Assembly (NCBI RefSeq): GCF_042434395.1
Contig: NZ_JBHLTP010000008.1
Location: 62,001-126,000, forward strand
Direction: 5' to 3'
Origin: Pontibacillus salicampi
Lineage (GTDB): Bacteria; Bacillota; Bacilli; Bacillales; BH030062
DNA: 64,000 nt
Shown here: in pieces, positions 33,169-42,284 of the stretch
Numbering within the stretch: the stretch's first letter is position 1
Layout: each line of letters opens with the position of its first letter
The notes under the pieces: generated by a model
What the model saw: the letters and a program-made list of their open reading frames with translations, nothing else
What the model was told of the DNA's origin: nothing
Databases searched by the model: none
Made by a program: the position numbers and the translations under genes

Positions 33169-34521
33169 ATGACGCATATTACATTCGATTACAAAAAAGC
33201 ACTATCTTTTTTTGGTGAACACGAAATTAGCTACATGAAAGATAATGTGAAGCTAGCCCATCATGCCCTTCACGAAAAAACAGGAGCAGGGAATGACTTC
33301 TTAGGCTGGGTTGATTTGCCGAGTAATTATGATAAAGAAGAATTTAACCGTATACAGCAAAGCGCTGAAAAGATAAAGTCAGATTCCGATGTACTGCTAG
33401 TCATTGGCATTGGTGGTTCTTATCTTGGTGCGAGAGCTGCTTTAGAGATGCTGAATCACTCATTTTATAATCAACTTAGAAAAGAGCAGCGCAACACACC
33501 AGAAATTATTTTTGTAGGCAATAGTATTAGCGCGCCATATATGCGTGACCTGTTTGACTTACTTGAGGGCAAAGATGTATCTATTAATGTCATTAGTAAA
33601 AGTGGTACTACTACAGAGCCTGCCATTGCTTTTCGTGTATTCCGTGACTATATTGAGAAGAAATATGGCAAAGAAGAAGCACGAAAGCGTATCTACGCAA
33701 CTACGGATCGCCAAAAGGGTGCACTGAAGACACTTGCGGAGGAAGAAGGATATGAGAGCTTCGTCATTCCGGATGATGTTGGCGGCCGTTTTTCTGTATT
33801 AACAGCGGTTGGATTACTACCAATTGCAGCAAGCGGTATCTCCATTGAGGATATGATGCAGGGTGCTCAAGCAGCCCAAGAGCAGCTGGCGGATTCTGAT
33901 ATTGATCATAATCCTGCTTATCAATACGCAGCAGTTCGTAACGTTCTTCACAATAAAGGAAAAACTATTGAGATGCTTGTCAACTACGAGCCTGCCTTAC
34001 AATATTTTGCAGAATGGTGGAAGCAGTTATTCGGAGAAAGTGAAGGTAAAGACCAAAAGGGTATTTTCCCTGCCTCTGCTAATTTCTCTACAGATCTTCA
34101 CTCCATGGGGCAGTATGTTCAAGATGGCCGAAGAGATTTATTTGAGACTGTAATTCATGTTGAAACGCCTACAAAGGATATTACCATTGAAGAAGACGAA
34201 CAGAATCTGGACGGTTTAAATTACCTTGCTGGTAAGACGGTGGATTATGTGAATGAAAAAGCCTTCGAAGGCACACTACTTGCTCATACAGATGGACAAG
34301 TACCAAATTTAATCCTCCACGTTCCAACACTTGATGCGTACACATTTGGTTATATGGTATATTTCTTCGAAAAGGCTTGTGCGATCAGCGGGTATCTCTT
34401 AGGTGTGAATCCATTTGATCAGCCAGGAGTAGAAGCCTACAAAAAGAACATGTTCGCATTACTTGGTAAACCAGGCTTTGAAGCACAAAAAGCAGAATTA
34501 GAAAAACGGTTAAATAATTAA
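33169..34521 (+). CDS. pgi: Glucose-6-phosphate isomerase
   Basis: This 450-aa cytosolic glycolytic enzyme interconverts glucose-6-phosphate and fructose-6-phosphate. Signatures visible are VIGIGGSYLGARAALE, VISKSGTTTEPAIAFRV, and the C-terminal GVNPFDQPGVEAYKKNMF. The length fits the bacterial short form. The start follows TTGGAGGGA. It is monocistronic with a strong terminator. Confidence 0.97.
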   Translation: MTHITFDYKKALSFFGEHEISYMKDNVKLAHHALHEKTGAGNDFLGWVDLPSNYDKEEFNRIQQSAEKIKSDSDVLLVIGIGGSYLGARAALEMLNHSFYNQLRKEQRNTPEIIFVGNSISAPYMRDLFDLLEGKDVSINVISKSGTTTEPAIAFRVFRDYIEKKYGKEEARKRIYATTDRQKGALKTLAEEEGYESFVIPDDVGGRFSVLTAVGLLPIAASGISIEDMMQGAQAAQEQLADSDIDHNPAYQYAAVRNVLHNKGKTIEMLVNYEPALQYFAEWWKQLFGESEGKDQKGIFPASANFSTDLHSMGQYVQDGRRDLFETVIHVETPTKDITIEEDEQNLDGLNYLAGKTVDYVNEKAFEGTLLAHTDGQVPNLILHVPTLDAYTFGYMVYFFEKACAISGYLLGVNPFDQPGVEAYKKNMFALLGKPGFEAQKAELEKRLNN

Positions 34522-34548
34522 GACCGTATTCTACTACAATAGGTTAGG

Positions 34549-34576
34549 AAAAAGCCCGGCAATGGCCGGGCTTTTT
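34549..34576 (+). terminator. Terminator of pgi
   Basis: AAAAGCCCGGC and GCCGGGCTTTTTT around a tiny loop. Confidence 0.92.
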
Positions 34577-34802
34577 TATGTTTTGCTATATGAACAAAGT
34601 GTGCATTGCTGGAGTATTTCATTTCGATGGTCTGGGAAGAGGTTGTTGTCGCACTGCCTCAATGCCGTAATGGTGGGAATCGCGCTCACGATGGCGGAAA
34701 CGAAATTAAACAATAGATAATCGCAATGGGAAGAAATAAAAGGTATAGTAATTTGCCTGGGTAACGGACATGCTAATAAAAAAGCGAAAGGCAGGGAAAA
34801 GC

Positions 34803-35207
34803 ATGATTCCAGTTCCTTCTAAAATTGAATCGCAAATTTTCACCTTATATGATCTTGAACAACGGTTAAAACCGCTTGGATATGTTATTGGCGGCAATTG
34901 GGACTACTACCATGGCTCCTTTGATTATGAAATTGATGATAAAGTAGGCTATCAGTTCCTTCGAGTTCCATTTAACGTAGTTAATGGTCACCTTGACGAT
35001 AAAGAAGTGACGGTTAAGCTTGGTGAGCCATTTCTGTTATCTCATAAATATCAAATAGGCCTAGACGATAATGTACATGTTGGAAATAAAACAGCATCCT
35101 TTGACCAATTCTCTGAACCAGAGGATCCCGATGCAGAATTTCCTGAAGAATACGTTGGGGTTGGGAAAGAGCTAGTTCAGGAACTGGAAAGCACCTTATT
35201 GTCGTAA
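34803..35207 (+). CDS. yugN: YugN-like protein
   Basis: This 134-aa soluble acidic protein matches the YugN family in position and sequence character (MIPVPSKIESQIFTLYDLEQ, then GGNWDYYHGSFDYEID). The function is unknown. ATG 34803 was chosen because the family begins at MIPV; the upstream ATG 34770 adds only a basic stub. It overlaps the convergent K+ channel gene by 12 bases. Confidence 0.83.
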   Translation: MIPVPSKIESQIFTLYDLEQRLKPLGYVIGGNWDYYHGSFDYEIDDKVGYQFLRVPFNVVNGHLDDKEVTVKLGEPFLLSHKYQIGLDDNVHVGNKTASFDQFSEPEDPDAEFPEEYVGVGKELVQELESTLLS

Positions 35208-36200
35208 AGGAGATAATACGATCAAGTTATCCTTCTCTTGTAATATAGTTTTCGCTGGTGGATTAATCTTCAATTCACCAGCTTGTTCTATGCCTAATAA
35301 TAAGTCCTCTTGCTTTAGGAATTCAAAAGAACAATGTAAGAACGTTTCTCCGATAAGTTCTGTTGGAACCTCCAGTTGTTTATACTGCTGTGTAGAGAGC
35401 TGCTTCACAAGTGTATCAAACGGATGGGTACGTCCTTTTCGGTATAGAGAATGAAAAAAGAGGGTGCTCATAAAGTCGTTAGATCTGACTATTGTGTCAG
35501 ACCCAGCGCGCTTAGCATTGGCTATTTGTTCCTTCGTAAGAATTTCCGATATAATAAATATATCGTTATTCATCCCTCTTATTGCAACTGTGGCAAGAAT
35601 GCTTGATTGATCTGCTTGTTTTTCAACCATATTGGGGTCAGAAGTAATAATAGCGGCTCTTGCTTTATATATATTTGCTCTTATTAACGTTTCATCCTCT
35701 GAACCATTTCCTTGGATGAAATGGATAGGGTACTGTTTATACGAAATAGAATCTAATGTATTGTCTATTAATACGATGTTTTCATTTGGAGCAAATTCCT
35801 GAATCATATCAATAAGTTGCTTCGTTCGTTCATTCCAGCCTACGAAAATAATATGCTCTTCTCCTCTATACTCTACCTTTCCTTGAGAAAGATCTTGTTC
35901 GTATCGAACTGTGGAAGCAGATACTGTAGCCATATAGAAGGTCACGAGACCCCCTCCTGCAATGATTAACAGCACGCCAAGTATTTTTCCAATGATAGTA
36001 ACGGGTACAAGATCTCCATAACCAACTGTTGATCCAGTGATAACAGCCCACCATATCCCATCAAAAATGGTAGGGAAAACGTGTGGCTCGACAAAATGTA
36101 TAATCATTCCAAAAAAGACCATAAAGAAGCTTACTGTAAGTAGTAATCGTAAAAAAATGGGGGTTCGGAAATACCACTGGAAAAAAGTATGAATGCTCAT
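35196..36200 (-). CDS. yugO: Potassium channel with RCK domain (YugO)
   Basis: This 334-aa channel subunit has two transmembrane helices (about 15-37 and 68-92) flanking the pore loop with the selectivity filter TVGYGD, then a TrkA-N/RCK domain (about 112-230) and a C-terminal RCK_C-like part. In B. subtilis YugO carries the K+ currents of biofilm electrical signalling. The start ATG 36200 has GGAGGAAAA on the complementary strand. YugN is its conserved neighbour. Confidence 0.93.
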   Translation of the reverse strand: MSIHTFFQWYFRTPIFLRLLLTVSFFMVFFGMIIHFVEPHVFPTIFDGIWWAVITGSTVGYGDLVPVTIIGKILGVLLIIAGGGLVTFYMATVSASTVRYEQDLSQGKVEYRGEEHIIFVGWNERTKQLIDMIQEFAPNENIVLIDNTLDSISYKQYPIHFIQGNGSEDETLIRANIYKARAAIITSDPNMVEKQADQSSILATVAIRGMNNDIFIISEILTKEQIANAKRAGSDTIVRSNDFMSTLFFHSLYRKGRTHPFDTLVKQLSTQQYKQLEVPTELIGETFLHCSFEFLKQEDLLLGIEQAGELKINPPAKTILQEKDNLIVLSPLRQ

Positions 36201-36245
36201 TTTTTCCTCCGTACTTTTTTATCTTCAGTATAGTCAAAAATGAAA

Positions 36246-36275
36246 AGAACAAACCCTCAGAAGGATTTGTTCTAA
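36246..36275 (-). terminator. Terminator downstream of the VOC gene
   Basis: GAACAAA and TTTGTTC with extra CCT/AGG pairing inside. Read leftward, T-rich sequence follows. It lies about 170 bases beyond the VOC stop codon. Confidence 0.55.
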
Positions 36276-36442
36276 TTGTAGGAGCACACCAATTTTTGTG
36301 GCAGTACCTCAATGCTTCAAAGATTGCAGTGGAGGAACAGTTAACCGAACGAACATAGGCAAATGTTTCATATGTACATTTGCCCATGTTCTTTATATAA
36401 GTGCACTGGTCTTCCCAGTAGTTTAAGCAACCTATTGATTGG

Positions 36443-36835
36443 TCAACGTCTATCTTCTGGATCAGCTTCTGATCGCTTTTCCGCCAGCTCATGAACGTTT
36501 CCAAAGGGATCTTTAAATGCAATACGATCTCCATCTGGGAACCATTGTGGTTCATCACTCATTAGCTGAACTCCTCTTTCTTTCAAGTCTTTCATTTTCT
36601 CTCTTAAATTCGAGACCTCGAACGTTATGATGGTTGAGGATTCGTTCCAAATCTCAATGTTTGTGTCTTTTTCTGCCTTATGAAGAAGTAAGCGCATATC
36701 ATTCCCCGTATCTACATCTACGGCTATTGGATAGGTGTTATATTGGTCCTTTACTTGTAAATCCAATACTTCTCTGTACCATTCCATGGCAAAATCCAAG
36801 TCGCTTACATAAATATTAATGATACACATCTTCAT
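36443..36835 (-). CDS. VOC (glyoxalase/bleomycin-resistance) family protein
   Basis: This 130-aa single-chain vicinal oxygen chelate protein has the two beta-alpha-beta modules: MCIINIYVSDLDFAMEWYREVL (start) and IITFEVSNLREKMKDLKERG, ending GDRIAFKDPFGNVHELAEK. It is probably a metal-dependent lyase or dioxygenase-like enzyme of unknown substrate. The ATG has a GGAGACGA on the complementary strand. It is a single gene. Confidence 0.88.
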   Translation of the reverse strand: MKMCIINIYVSDLDFAMEWYREVLDLQVKDQYNTYPIAVDVDTGNDMRLLLHKAEKDTNIEIWNESSTIITFEVSNLREKMKDLKERGVQLMSDEPQWFPDGDRIAFKDPFGNVHELAEKRSEADPEDRR

Positions 36836-37021
36836 TCGTATCGTCTCCTTCTAGATATAAGCTTTAGCAATTTTCTGGTGAGTAATCGAATTGTAGTCTA
36901 TTTTGTCTATATGTGAAATACCCTATCTGAAAAATAATAAAACAACACTTGCTATCATTGCTCAATAGACGAATGATTTGTTATTAATATATAAAATAGT
37001 TCGTAAAATCATTTTTATGTA

Positions 37022-37049
37022 TTGATAATATTAGTGTGATTGTTATAAT
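37022..37049 (+). promoter_or_regulatory. Sigma-A promoter of xpt-pbuX
   Basis: TTGATA and TATAAT with 16-base spacing, just upstream of the guanine aptamer. Confidence 0.6.
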
Positions 37050-37070
37050 GAGAATAATTTCATATAACGG

Positions 37071-37148
37071 ATGTGCTCATATAATAGTGGAAATAAGGTC
37101 CACGAGTCTCTACCGAATGACCGTAAATCATTCGACTATGGGTATGGC
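37071..37148 (+). ncRNA. Guanine riboswitch (purine aptamer)
   Basis: The aptamer shows the conserved CTCATATAAT at the P1-J1/2 side, TCTACCG ... CCGTAAATC for the kissing loops and GACTATGGG at J3/1. The specificity position is C (GAC-TAT), which selects guanine/hypoxanthine and not adenine. It precedes xanthine phosphoribosyltransferase and xanthine permease genes; high guanine should promote the terminator at 37203-37248. Confidence 0.93.
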
Positions 37149-37202
37149 TTTTGTTCAGCTGCTTTGGATAGTAGTGTAAGCTTTATGTTGATTATTCAAG
37201 AA

Positions 37203-37248
37203 GGCTCCATGAACAGTGCGATACTCGTGCTGTTCATGGAGCTTTTTT
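37203..37248 (+). terminator. Riboswitch-controlled terminator
   Basis: GGCTCCATGAACAG and CTGTTCATGGAGC followed by six T, 94 bases before the xpt start. Confidence 0.9.
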
Positions 37249-37341
37249 ATGTTTGTGACATATCTAACTTCCTAATCCATTTTCCAGTTAATGTACTCAT
37301 ATAGCACCCGTTTTATGCTATTCAAAGGAGGCTAAACCAGC

Positions 37342-37926
37342 ATGAAGCTAGTAGAAGAGAAAATAAAAGCAGAAGGTAAAGCATTAGACAGCCAAGTGTT
37401 AAAAGTGGATTCCTTTATGAATCATCAGGTGGATCCTAAGTTTATGAAGCAAATAGGAGATGCATTTGCCAAGGCGTTTCACGGCAAGAGGATTACTAAA
37501 ATTCTGACCCTGGAATCTTCGGGTATAGCACCAGCAGTGATGACAGGGTTGGTATTAGGTGTACCTGTTCTATTTGGTAGGAAGAAGACATCGTTAACCT
37601 TACAAAATGGGCTGCTGAGCGCTGAAGTGTACTCTTTTACCAAACAAGAAAGCAGTACTATTTCTGTATCAGCTGAGTATCTTCAACAGACTGACGTCGT
37701 GCTTATTATTGATGATTTCCTGGCAAATGGACAAGCTGCACTAGGCTTATTAGACATTTGTCGCCAAGCTGGGGCTGAGGTAGCCGGCATTGGAGCTGTA
37801 ATAGAGAAAGTATTTCAGGATGGTGGTAGAAAGCTTAGGGAACAAGGAGTAATGGTGGAGTCCTTAGCTAAAATAACAGCTCTAGAGGAAGGGGAAGTGT
37901 TTTTTGAAGAGGAGGTAAAAGCATGA
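37342..37926 (+). CDS. xpt: Xanthine phosphoribosyltransferase
   Basis: This 194-aa cytosolic salvage enzyme makes XMP from xanthine and PRPP. The PRPP-binding loop VLIIDDFLANGQAA is visible (about 117-130), and the N-terminal EEKIKAEGKALDSQVLKVDSF is typical. The start follows AAAGGAGG. It overlaps pbuX by 4 bases (ATGA), so the two are co-transcribed and translationally coupled under the guanine riboswitch. Confidence 0.96.
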   Translation: MKLVEEKIKAEGKALDSQVLKVDSFMNHQVDPKFMKQIGDAFAKAFHGKRITKILTLESSGIAPAVMTGLVLGVPVLFGRKKTSLTLQNGLLSAEVYSFTKQESSTISVSAEYLQQTDVVLIIDDFLANGQAALGLLDICRQAGAEVAGIGAVIEKVFQDGGRKLREQGVMVESLAKITALEEGEVFFEEEVKA

Positions 37927-39230
37927 AGCAGTTCTTTTCATTAGGTGCCATCGGACTACAACATGTATTAGCTATGTATGCGGGTGCTGTTATTGTTCCG
38001 CTGATTGTCGGCGCTGAGCTTGGCTTGAGTGGAGAGGAGCTAACGTATCTTGTCTCCATTGATTTATTGATGTGCGGAGTAGCAACTATTCTACAGGCAA
38101 TGAGCAACCGTTTCTTTGGCATTGGGCTGCCTGTCGTGTTAGGGTGCACCTTTACAGCAGTCGCACCAATGATTTCAATTGGGTCCTCCTATGGGATTAC
38201 CGCTATATATGGAGCTGTCATATGTACTGGGTTGTTTATTGTTGTGAGCGCACCACTCTTCGGAAAACTAGTTAAATACTTTCCTCCGGTTGTAACAGGG
38301 TCTGTTGTAATGATTATTGGGATAACACTTATTCCTGTAGCCATGGATAATATTGCAGGAGGAGCTGAGAGCGAGAATTATGGGGCCATTCGAAACCTAC
38401 TGCTAGCTGGAGGTGTTCTTAGTGCCATTATCGTCCTGCAGAAACTTTTTGCAGGCTTTGTGCGAGCAGTTTCTATCTTAATTGGACTCGTTGGAGGTAC
38501 AGTGGTCGCCGCCTTTATGGGAATGGTGGACTTTGCTCCGTTATGGGAAACAGCTTGGTTTCATTTTCCAAAGCCCTTTTATTTCGGGACACCGACCTTT
38601 GAGCTTGCCCCCATCATTACGATGATTCTAGTAGCTATTGTCAGCTTAGTAGAGTCAACTGGAGTATATTTCGCACTTGGAGATATTTGTGAGCGTGAAT
38701 TAGATGAAAAAGACATAGCGAAAGGCTACCGTGCAGAAGGAATCGCGATATTTTTTGGCGGTTTAATGAATGCCTTTCCTTATACAACCTATTCCCAGAA
38801 TGTCGGACTCGTCCAGTTATCCGGGGTTAGAAAACGGAATGTAATCTTTATTGCTGGCGGAATGTTAATCAGCATCGGGTTGATTCCAAAAATAGGAGCT
38901 ATTACTACACTCATACCAGAGCCTGTATTAGGTGGAGCCATGATTCCAATGTTTGGGATGGTTATCGCATATGGTATTAAAATGTTAGGAAAGGTAAACC
39001 TTCAGGACCAGGAAAACCTTCTTATTATTGCTTGTTCCGTCGGGATGGGTCTTGGTGTTACCGTAGCACCTGATTTATTTAATAAGCTGCCTTCTCAAAT
39101 TCAAATTCTTACAGATAACGGTATTGTTGCAGGAAGTTTTACAGCCTTCTTTTTGAATCTTTTCTTAAAAACAACCTCGCTCCGTTCTAGAAAAGAAAAT
39201 GTCAAAACAACAGAGGATATAGCTTCATAA
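37923..39230 (+). CDS. pbuX: Xanthine permease
   Basis: This 435-aa NCS2-family transporter has about 12-14 membrane segments. Motifs include the start GAIGLQHVLAMYAGAVIVP, VESTGVYFALGDI (substrate and proton site region) and NAFPYTTYSQNVGLVQLSGV. It imports xanthine for the enzyme encoded just upstream. Confidence 0.96.
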   Translation: MKQFFSLGAIGLQHVLAMYAGAVIVPLIVGAELGLSGEELTYLVSIDLLMCGVATILQAMSNRFFGIGLPVVLGCTFTAVAPMISIGSSYGITAIYGAVICTGLFIVVSAPLFGKLVKYFPPVVTGSVVMIIGITLIPVAMDNIAGGAESENYGAIRNLLLAGGVLSAIIVLQKLFAGFVRAVSILIGLVGGTVVAAFMGMVDFAPLWETAWFHFPKPFYFGTPTFELAPIITMILVAIVSLVESTGVYFALGDICERELDEKDIAKGYRAEGIAIFFGGLMNAFPYTTYSQNVGLVQLSGVRKRNVIFIAGGMLISIGLIPKIGAITTLIPEPVLGGAMIPMFGMVIAYGIKMLGKVNLQDQENLLIIACSVGMGLGVTVAPDLFNKLPSQIQILTDNGIVAGSFTAFFLNLFLKTTSLRSRKENVKTTEDIAS

Positions 39231-39447
39231 TGAAGTAAAAGGACATGTTTTTGATACTCGCTGTTCATGGTACCCCTTTATGTTAAGGAATGGGTAAAGA
39301 TCCGGACTATGTGAGTTGGTAAACTTTATTACAATTTTCTAAAGAAATGTTGAGATTCCCCAACCTTTTTTGTTTATCCGTTACAATAGGTACAGTTCAA
39401 CGTATTGTGTGACTTATTTTATATGACAGTGTAAAGGGGAAACGATT

Positions 39448-39807
39448 ATGATATATGAGGTCATTAAAGAGCATGTAAGTAATGATCCCAACCCAATTCA
39501 ACTACAGAAGGGTGATTACGTAACCTTTACTGATCGCTTAAGCGGTCCAGAAGGGTATGAACGATGGGTCTATTGTGTGAAGGAAGATTCTGAACAAAAA
39601 GGATGGGTTCCTGAACAGGTTATTTATAAATATCACGATGAAAAAGGTATCATCATGAGAGACTATATTGCAAAAGAATTGAACGTTCAATCTGGGGATA
39701 AATTTCAAATCATTGAAGAGCTGAACGGGTGGGTTTGGGGCAAGCTGATTCCTTCCAATGAAAAAGGCTGGCTTCCAAAAGACCACCTCGAGCCAAGCAG
39801 GGAATAG
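39448..39807 (+). CDS. Protein with two SH3-like domains
   Basis: This 119-aa soluble protein is built of two SH3-like modules (about 14-62 and 72-115), each ending in a GW(V/L)P motif (KGWVPEQVI and KGWLPKDHLE). It has no signal peptide, so it acts in the cytoplasm. The ATG follows AAAGGGGAAA. The function is unknown; such proteins may bind peptides or RNA. Confidence 0.7.
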   Translation: MIYEVIKEHVSNDPNPIQLQKGDYVTFTDRLSGPEGYERWVYCVKEDSEQKGWVPEQVIYKYHDEKGIIMRDYIAKELNVQSGDKFQIIEELNGWVWGKLIPSNEKGWLPKDHLEPSRE

Positions 39808-39822
39808 ACCATACAAATGCTT

Positions 39823-39859
39823 AAGCAACATACAGGGACTACACTGTGTGTTGCTTTTT
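39823..39859 (+). terminator. Terminator of the SH3-like gene
   Basis: AAGCAACATACAG and CTGTGTGTTGC around an 8-base loop, then five T. Confidence 0.85.
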
Positions 39860-40137
39860 ACATTCTATCTGGAAATGAATGGTGTTAGGGATTAGTATAA
39901 AGTTCCCTTATTCCCTATGACCTCGTCTCATCTTATGTTTCGAGGAAGTTTCGCATTTTTTGAGCCATACTTTTGCTATATTGGTGTGAACGGACTTCGA
40001 AACTCTCTTAATGATTCAGTATACTGGCTATTTAAAATGTAAATAGAAACTGCTGGAGGTGGGGTTGGTATAGGATGATGGTCATTAGGGATGGATATTG
40101 GTATGATAGGTGCAAATAGCTAAGGAGGCTGATGAGG
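39860..40137. other. Intergenic region before the M42 peptidase gene
   Basis: 278 bases with no supported gene. It presumably carries the promoter for the peptidase; no known regulatory element is evident. Confidence 0.4.
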
Positions 40138-41196
40138 ATGGAAAAGAGCCAACAGGATTTTTTGTTTGAATTGCTACATACCGCTAGTCCATCAAGCATG
40201 GAAATGAACATACAGAAGAAGTGGATGAATTATGTGAAGCCGTTTGCTGATGAAATTAGAACTGATAACGCAGGTAATGTAATTGGTGTACTAAACCCGG
40301 AGGCTGATTTCACCATTTTACTTGCAGGACATTCAGATGAGATTGCACTTGTCGTCAATCGAATAGATGATAATGGCTTCCTTTACATTGATAAGATGGG
40401 AGGTATTAATCCTAAAGCAGCTGTCGGGATGAAGGTGACCATATTAGGCCATGGGGGAAATCTCACAGGTGTAGTAGGGGTTAATGCTCAACACCATGGT
40501 GGATTAAAAGGAGATTTCGACTTAGAAGATGTATTCATTGACTGTGGAGCTCAGTCAAAGGAAGAAGTGGAGAAGTATGTTCAAATTGGGGACCTTGCTG
40601 TTTATAAGAGAGAACCAGAAATATTAATGGATCGCTACATATCTGGTCGAGGGCTTGATAATCGAACGGGAGCATTTATCGTAGCTGAAGTCCTACGCAG
40701 ACTATCAGAGAAGGATATTCAGGTCGGAGTATATGCAGCAAGCACTGTCAATGAGGAGACTAACATGGGAGGAGCCTATTTTGCAGCGGCGGGTCTAAAT
40801 CCAACCATGGCTATTGCTGTTGATGTTACGTTTGCAACGGATTATCCAAATGTGAATACTCGAAAATATGGAGATGTCCGGTTAGAGAAAGGACCAGTGT
40901 TAGCTAAAGGAGCTCCTATTAACCGTAAAATTAACCAACTATTAGAAAAAGCAGCACGCTCTTTGGATATGAAGGTGCAATACGAATTGACTCCTCGTAT
41001 GACTGGTACAGATGCAGATAAAATGCGTTTAACTGGACGAGGAGTACCGATTAGCTTAGTTTCATTACCGTTACGCTATATGCATTCACCAGTTGAAACG
41101 GCTAGTATGCAAGATATAGAAGAAGAGATACAATTACTAGTTTCCATGATTGAAAATATGACCGGAAAAGAAAGCCTTAATCCTTTAGACGAGTAG
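40138..41196 (+). CDS. M42 family metallopeptidase (glutamyl aminopeptidase/cellulase M type)
   Basis: This 352-aa di-metal aminopeptidase forms tetrahedral complexes in its family. Metal and catalytic positions are seen in LLAGHSDEIALVV (His, Asp), RGLDNRTGAF (Asp), VNEETNMGGAY (catalytic Glu pair, normally QEEVG), AIAVDVTFATD (Asp) and RYMHSPVETA (His). ATG 40138 is 9 bases from GGAGG; the ATG at 40132 is only 3 away and less likely. It is a single gene. Confidence 0.88.
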   Translation: MEKSQQDFLFELLHTASPSSMEMNIQKKWMNYVKPFADEIRTDNAGNVIGVLNPEADFTILLAGHSDEIALVVNRIDDNGFLYIDKMGGINPKAAVGMKVTILGHGGNLTGVVGVNAQHHGGLKGDFDLEDVFIDCGAQSKEEVEKYVQIGDLAVYKREPEILMDRYISGRGLDNRTGAFIVAEVLRRLSEKDIQVGVYAASTVNEETNMGGAYFAAAGLNPTMAIAVDVTFATDYPNVNTRKYGDVRLEKGPVLAKGAPINRKINQLLEKAARSLDMKVQYELTPRMTGTDADKMRLTGRGVPISLVSLPLRYMHSPVETASMQDIEEEIQLLVSMIENMTGKESLNPLDE

Positions 41197-41282
41197 AGGT
41201 TACCTTTAATTCAAAACTTTTTGCTGTTCAAATGATAACTTTTTTATTATAATGAGAATTGTAGTCAATTAAATACGATTCC

Positions 41283-41426
41283 ATCTTCGGGGCAGGGTGA
41301 AATTCCCGACCGACGGTAAGGAGCCCACTTGGTGTTCTAAGTCCGTGACCCGGGAGGCCGAATAGGCCAAGCGGTGGACCTGGTGAGAGACCAGGACCGA
41401 CAGTTACAGTCTGGATGGGAGAAGAT
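41283..41426 (+). ncRNA. FMN riboswitch (RFN element)
   Basis: All conserved blocks are present: ATCTTCGGGGCAGGGTGAAA, CCCGACCGACGGT, AGTCCGTGACCCG, GGTGGACCTGGTG, GACCAGGACCGACAG and ATGGGAGAAGAT. It precedes the riboflavin transporter gene ribU, so FMN binding should stop expression through the downstream terminator. Confidence 0.97.
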
Positions 41427-41478
41427 GCTGAGCGAAAAATAGGTATGTCTATACCTCTATTTCCTAATGTCTTTTTTA

Positions 41479-41515
41479 CCCCTGAAGTGTTTTATTAATA
41501 CTTGAGGGGTTTTTG
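41479..41515 (+). terminator. FMN riboswitch terminator
   Basis: CCCCTGAAGT and ACTTGAGGGG (one mismatch) followed by five T, between the aptamer and ribU. Confidence 0.85.
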
Positions 41516-41588
41516 ATGTTTATGGATTAGGAAACGCTCACCTTCATCTGGGATGTGAATCGGCTATAAAAGATGAAGGAGGAGATCG

Positions 41589-42170
41589 ATGATGCAACCA
41601 AGCAAAGGGCGCTCATCAAAGCTATTAAAACTCATCACACTATCCTTGATGAGTACTATTTCTGTATTATTAATGCTACTAGATTTTCCATTGCCATTTA
41701 TACCTGCGTTTCTAAAGGTGGATTTCAGTGATATTCCCGCACTGTTTGCGGCTTTATTATTCTCACCCGTTGCAGGGATTGTGGTAGAAGGGATTAAGAA
41801 CCTTCTCCACTTCGCATTAGGAAGCGGCGACCCGATTGGAGCCTTTGCAAATTTCTTTGCAGGCCTGCTATTCATTCTGCCAGTTTCCGTACTATATCAT
41901 CGCTATAATAGTGTTAAGAGTATGGTTTCCGGATTAGTTACCGGAACGGTTATTATGGCAATAGGAATGTCTTTCCTTAATTACTTCATTGTCTTACCAG
42001 CTTACTCTTGGTTGATGGGCTTTGAACTAGAGGGATCGAAGCTTGTATATATTACTGCAGGTATTATTCCGTTTAATGTTGTAAAAGGGCTTATGATCGG
42101 TTTGTTATTTGTGCCGCTCTTTATGAAGCTCAAACCATGGTTTGATCAAAAACGTGTAAATGTTACGTAG
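41589..42170 (+). CDS. ribU: Riboflavin ECF transporter S component
   Basis: This 193-aa membrane protein with five to six helices binds riboflavin and works with the EcfA/EcfA'/EcfT energy module encoded elsewhere. Typical RibU features are the N-terminal LSLMSTISVLLMLLDFPLPF, the DIPALFAALLFSP segment, and GIKNLLHFALG. It sits directly under an FMN riboswitch, which fixes its substrate. GAAGGAGGAG precedes ATG 41589. Confidence 0.95.
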   Translation: MMQPSKGRSSKLLKLITLSLMSTISVLLMLLDFPLPFIPAFLKVDFSDIPALFAALLFSPVAGIVVEGIKNLLHFALGSGDPIGAFANFFAGLLFILPVSVLYHRYNSVKSMVSGLVTGTVIMAIGMSFLNYFIVLPAYSWLMGFELEGSKLVYITAGIIPFNVVKGLMIGLLFVPLFMKLKPWFDQKRVNVT

Positions 42171-42184
42171 AGAATATAAATAAT

Positions 42185-42216
42185 AAAAGCAGCTGCGATG
42201 TCGCAGCTGCTTTTAT
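42185..42216 (+). terminator. Terminator of ribU
   Basis: AAAGCAGCTGCGA and TCGCAGCTGCTTTT with a 2-base loop. Confidence 0.9.
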
Positions 42217-42284
42217 TATTTCTTCTAGAGTCAGGGTATGGTGCGCTTAAATTGGCTGTAAATGCAGTCTGGTTAAGGGTTTTG

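Noticed and set aside
36061..36558. 165-codon leftward frame spanning the channel start, the intergenic region and the VOC gene end
   Set aside because: Most of it is antisense-free but overlaps two recognised genes in other frames; only its middle part is kept as a low-interest observation.
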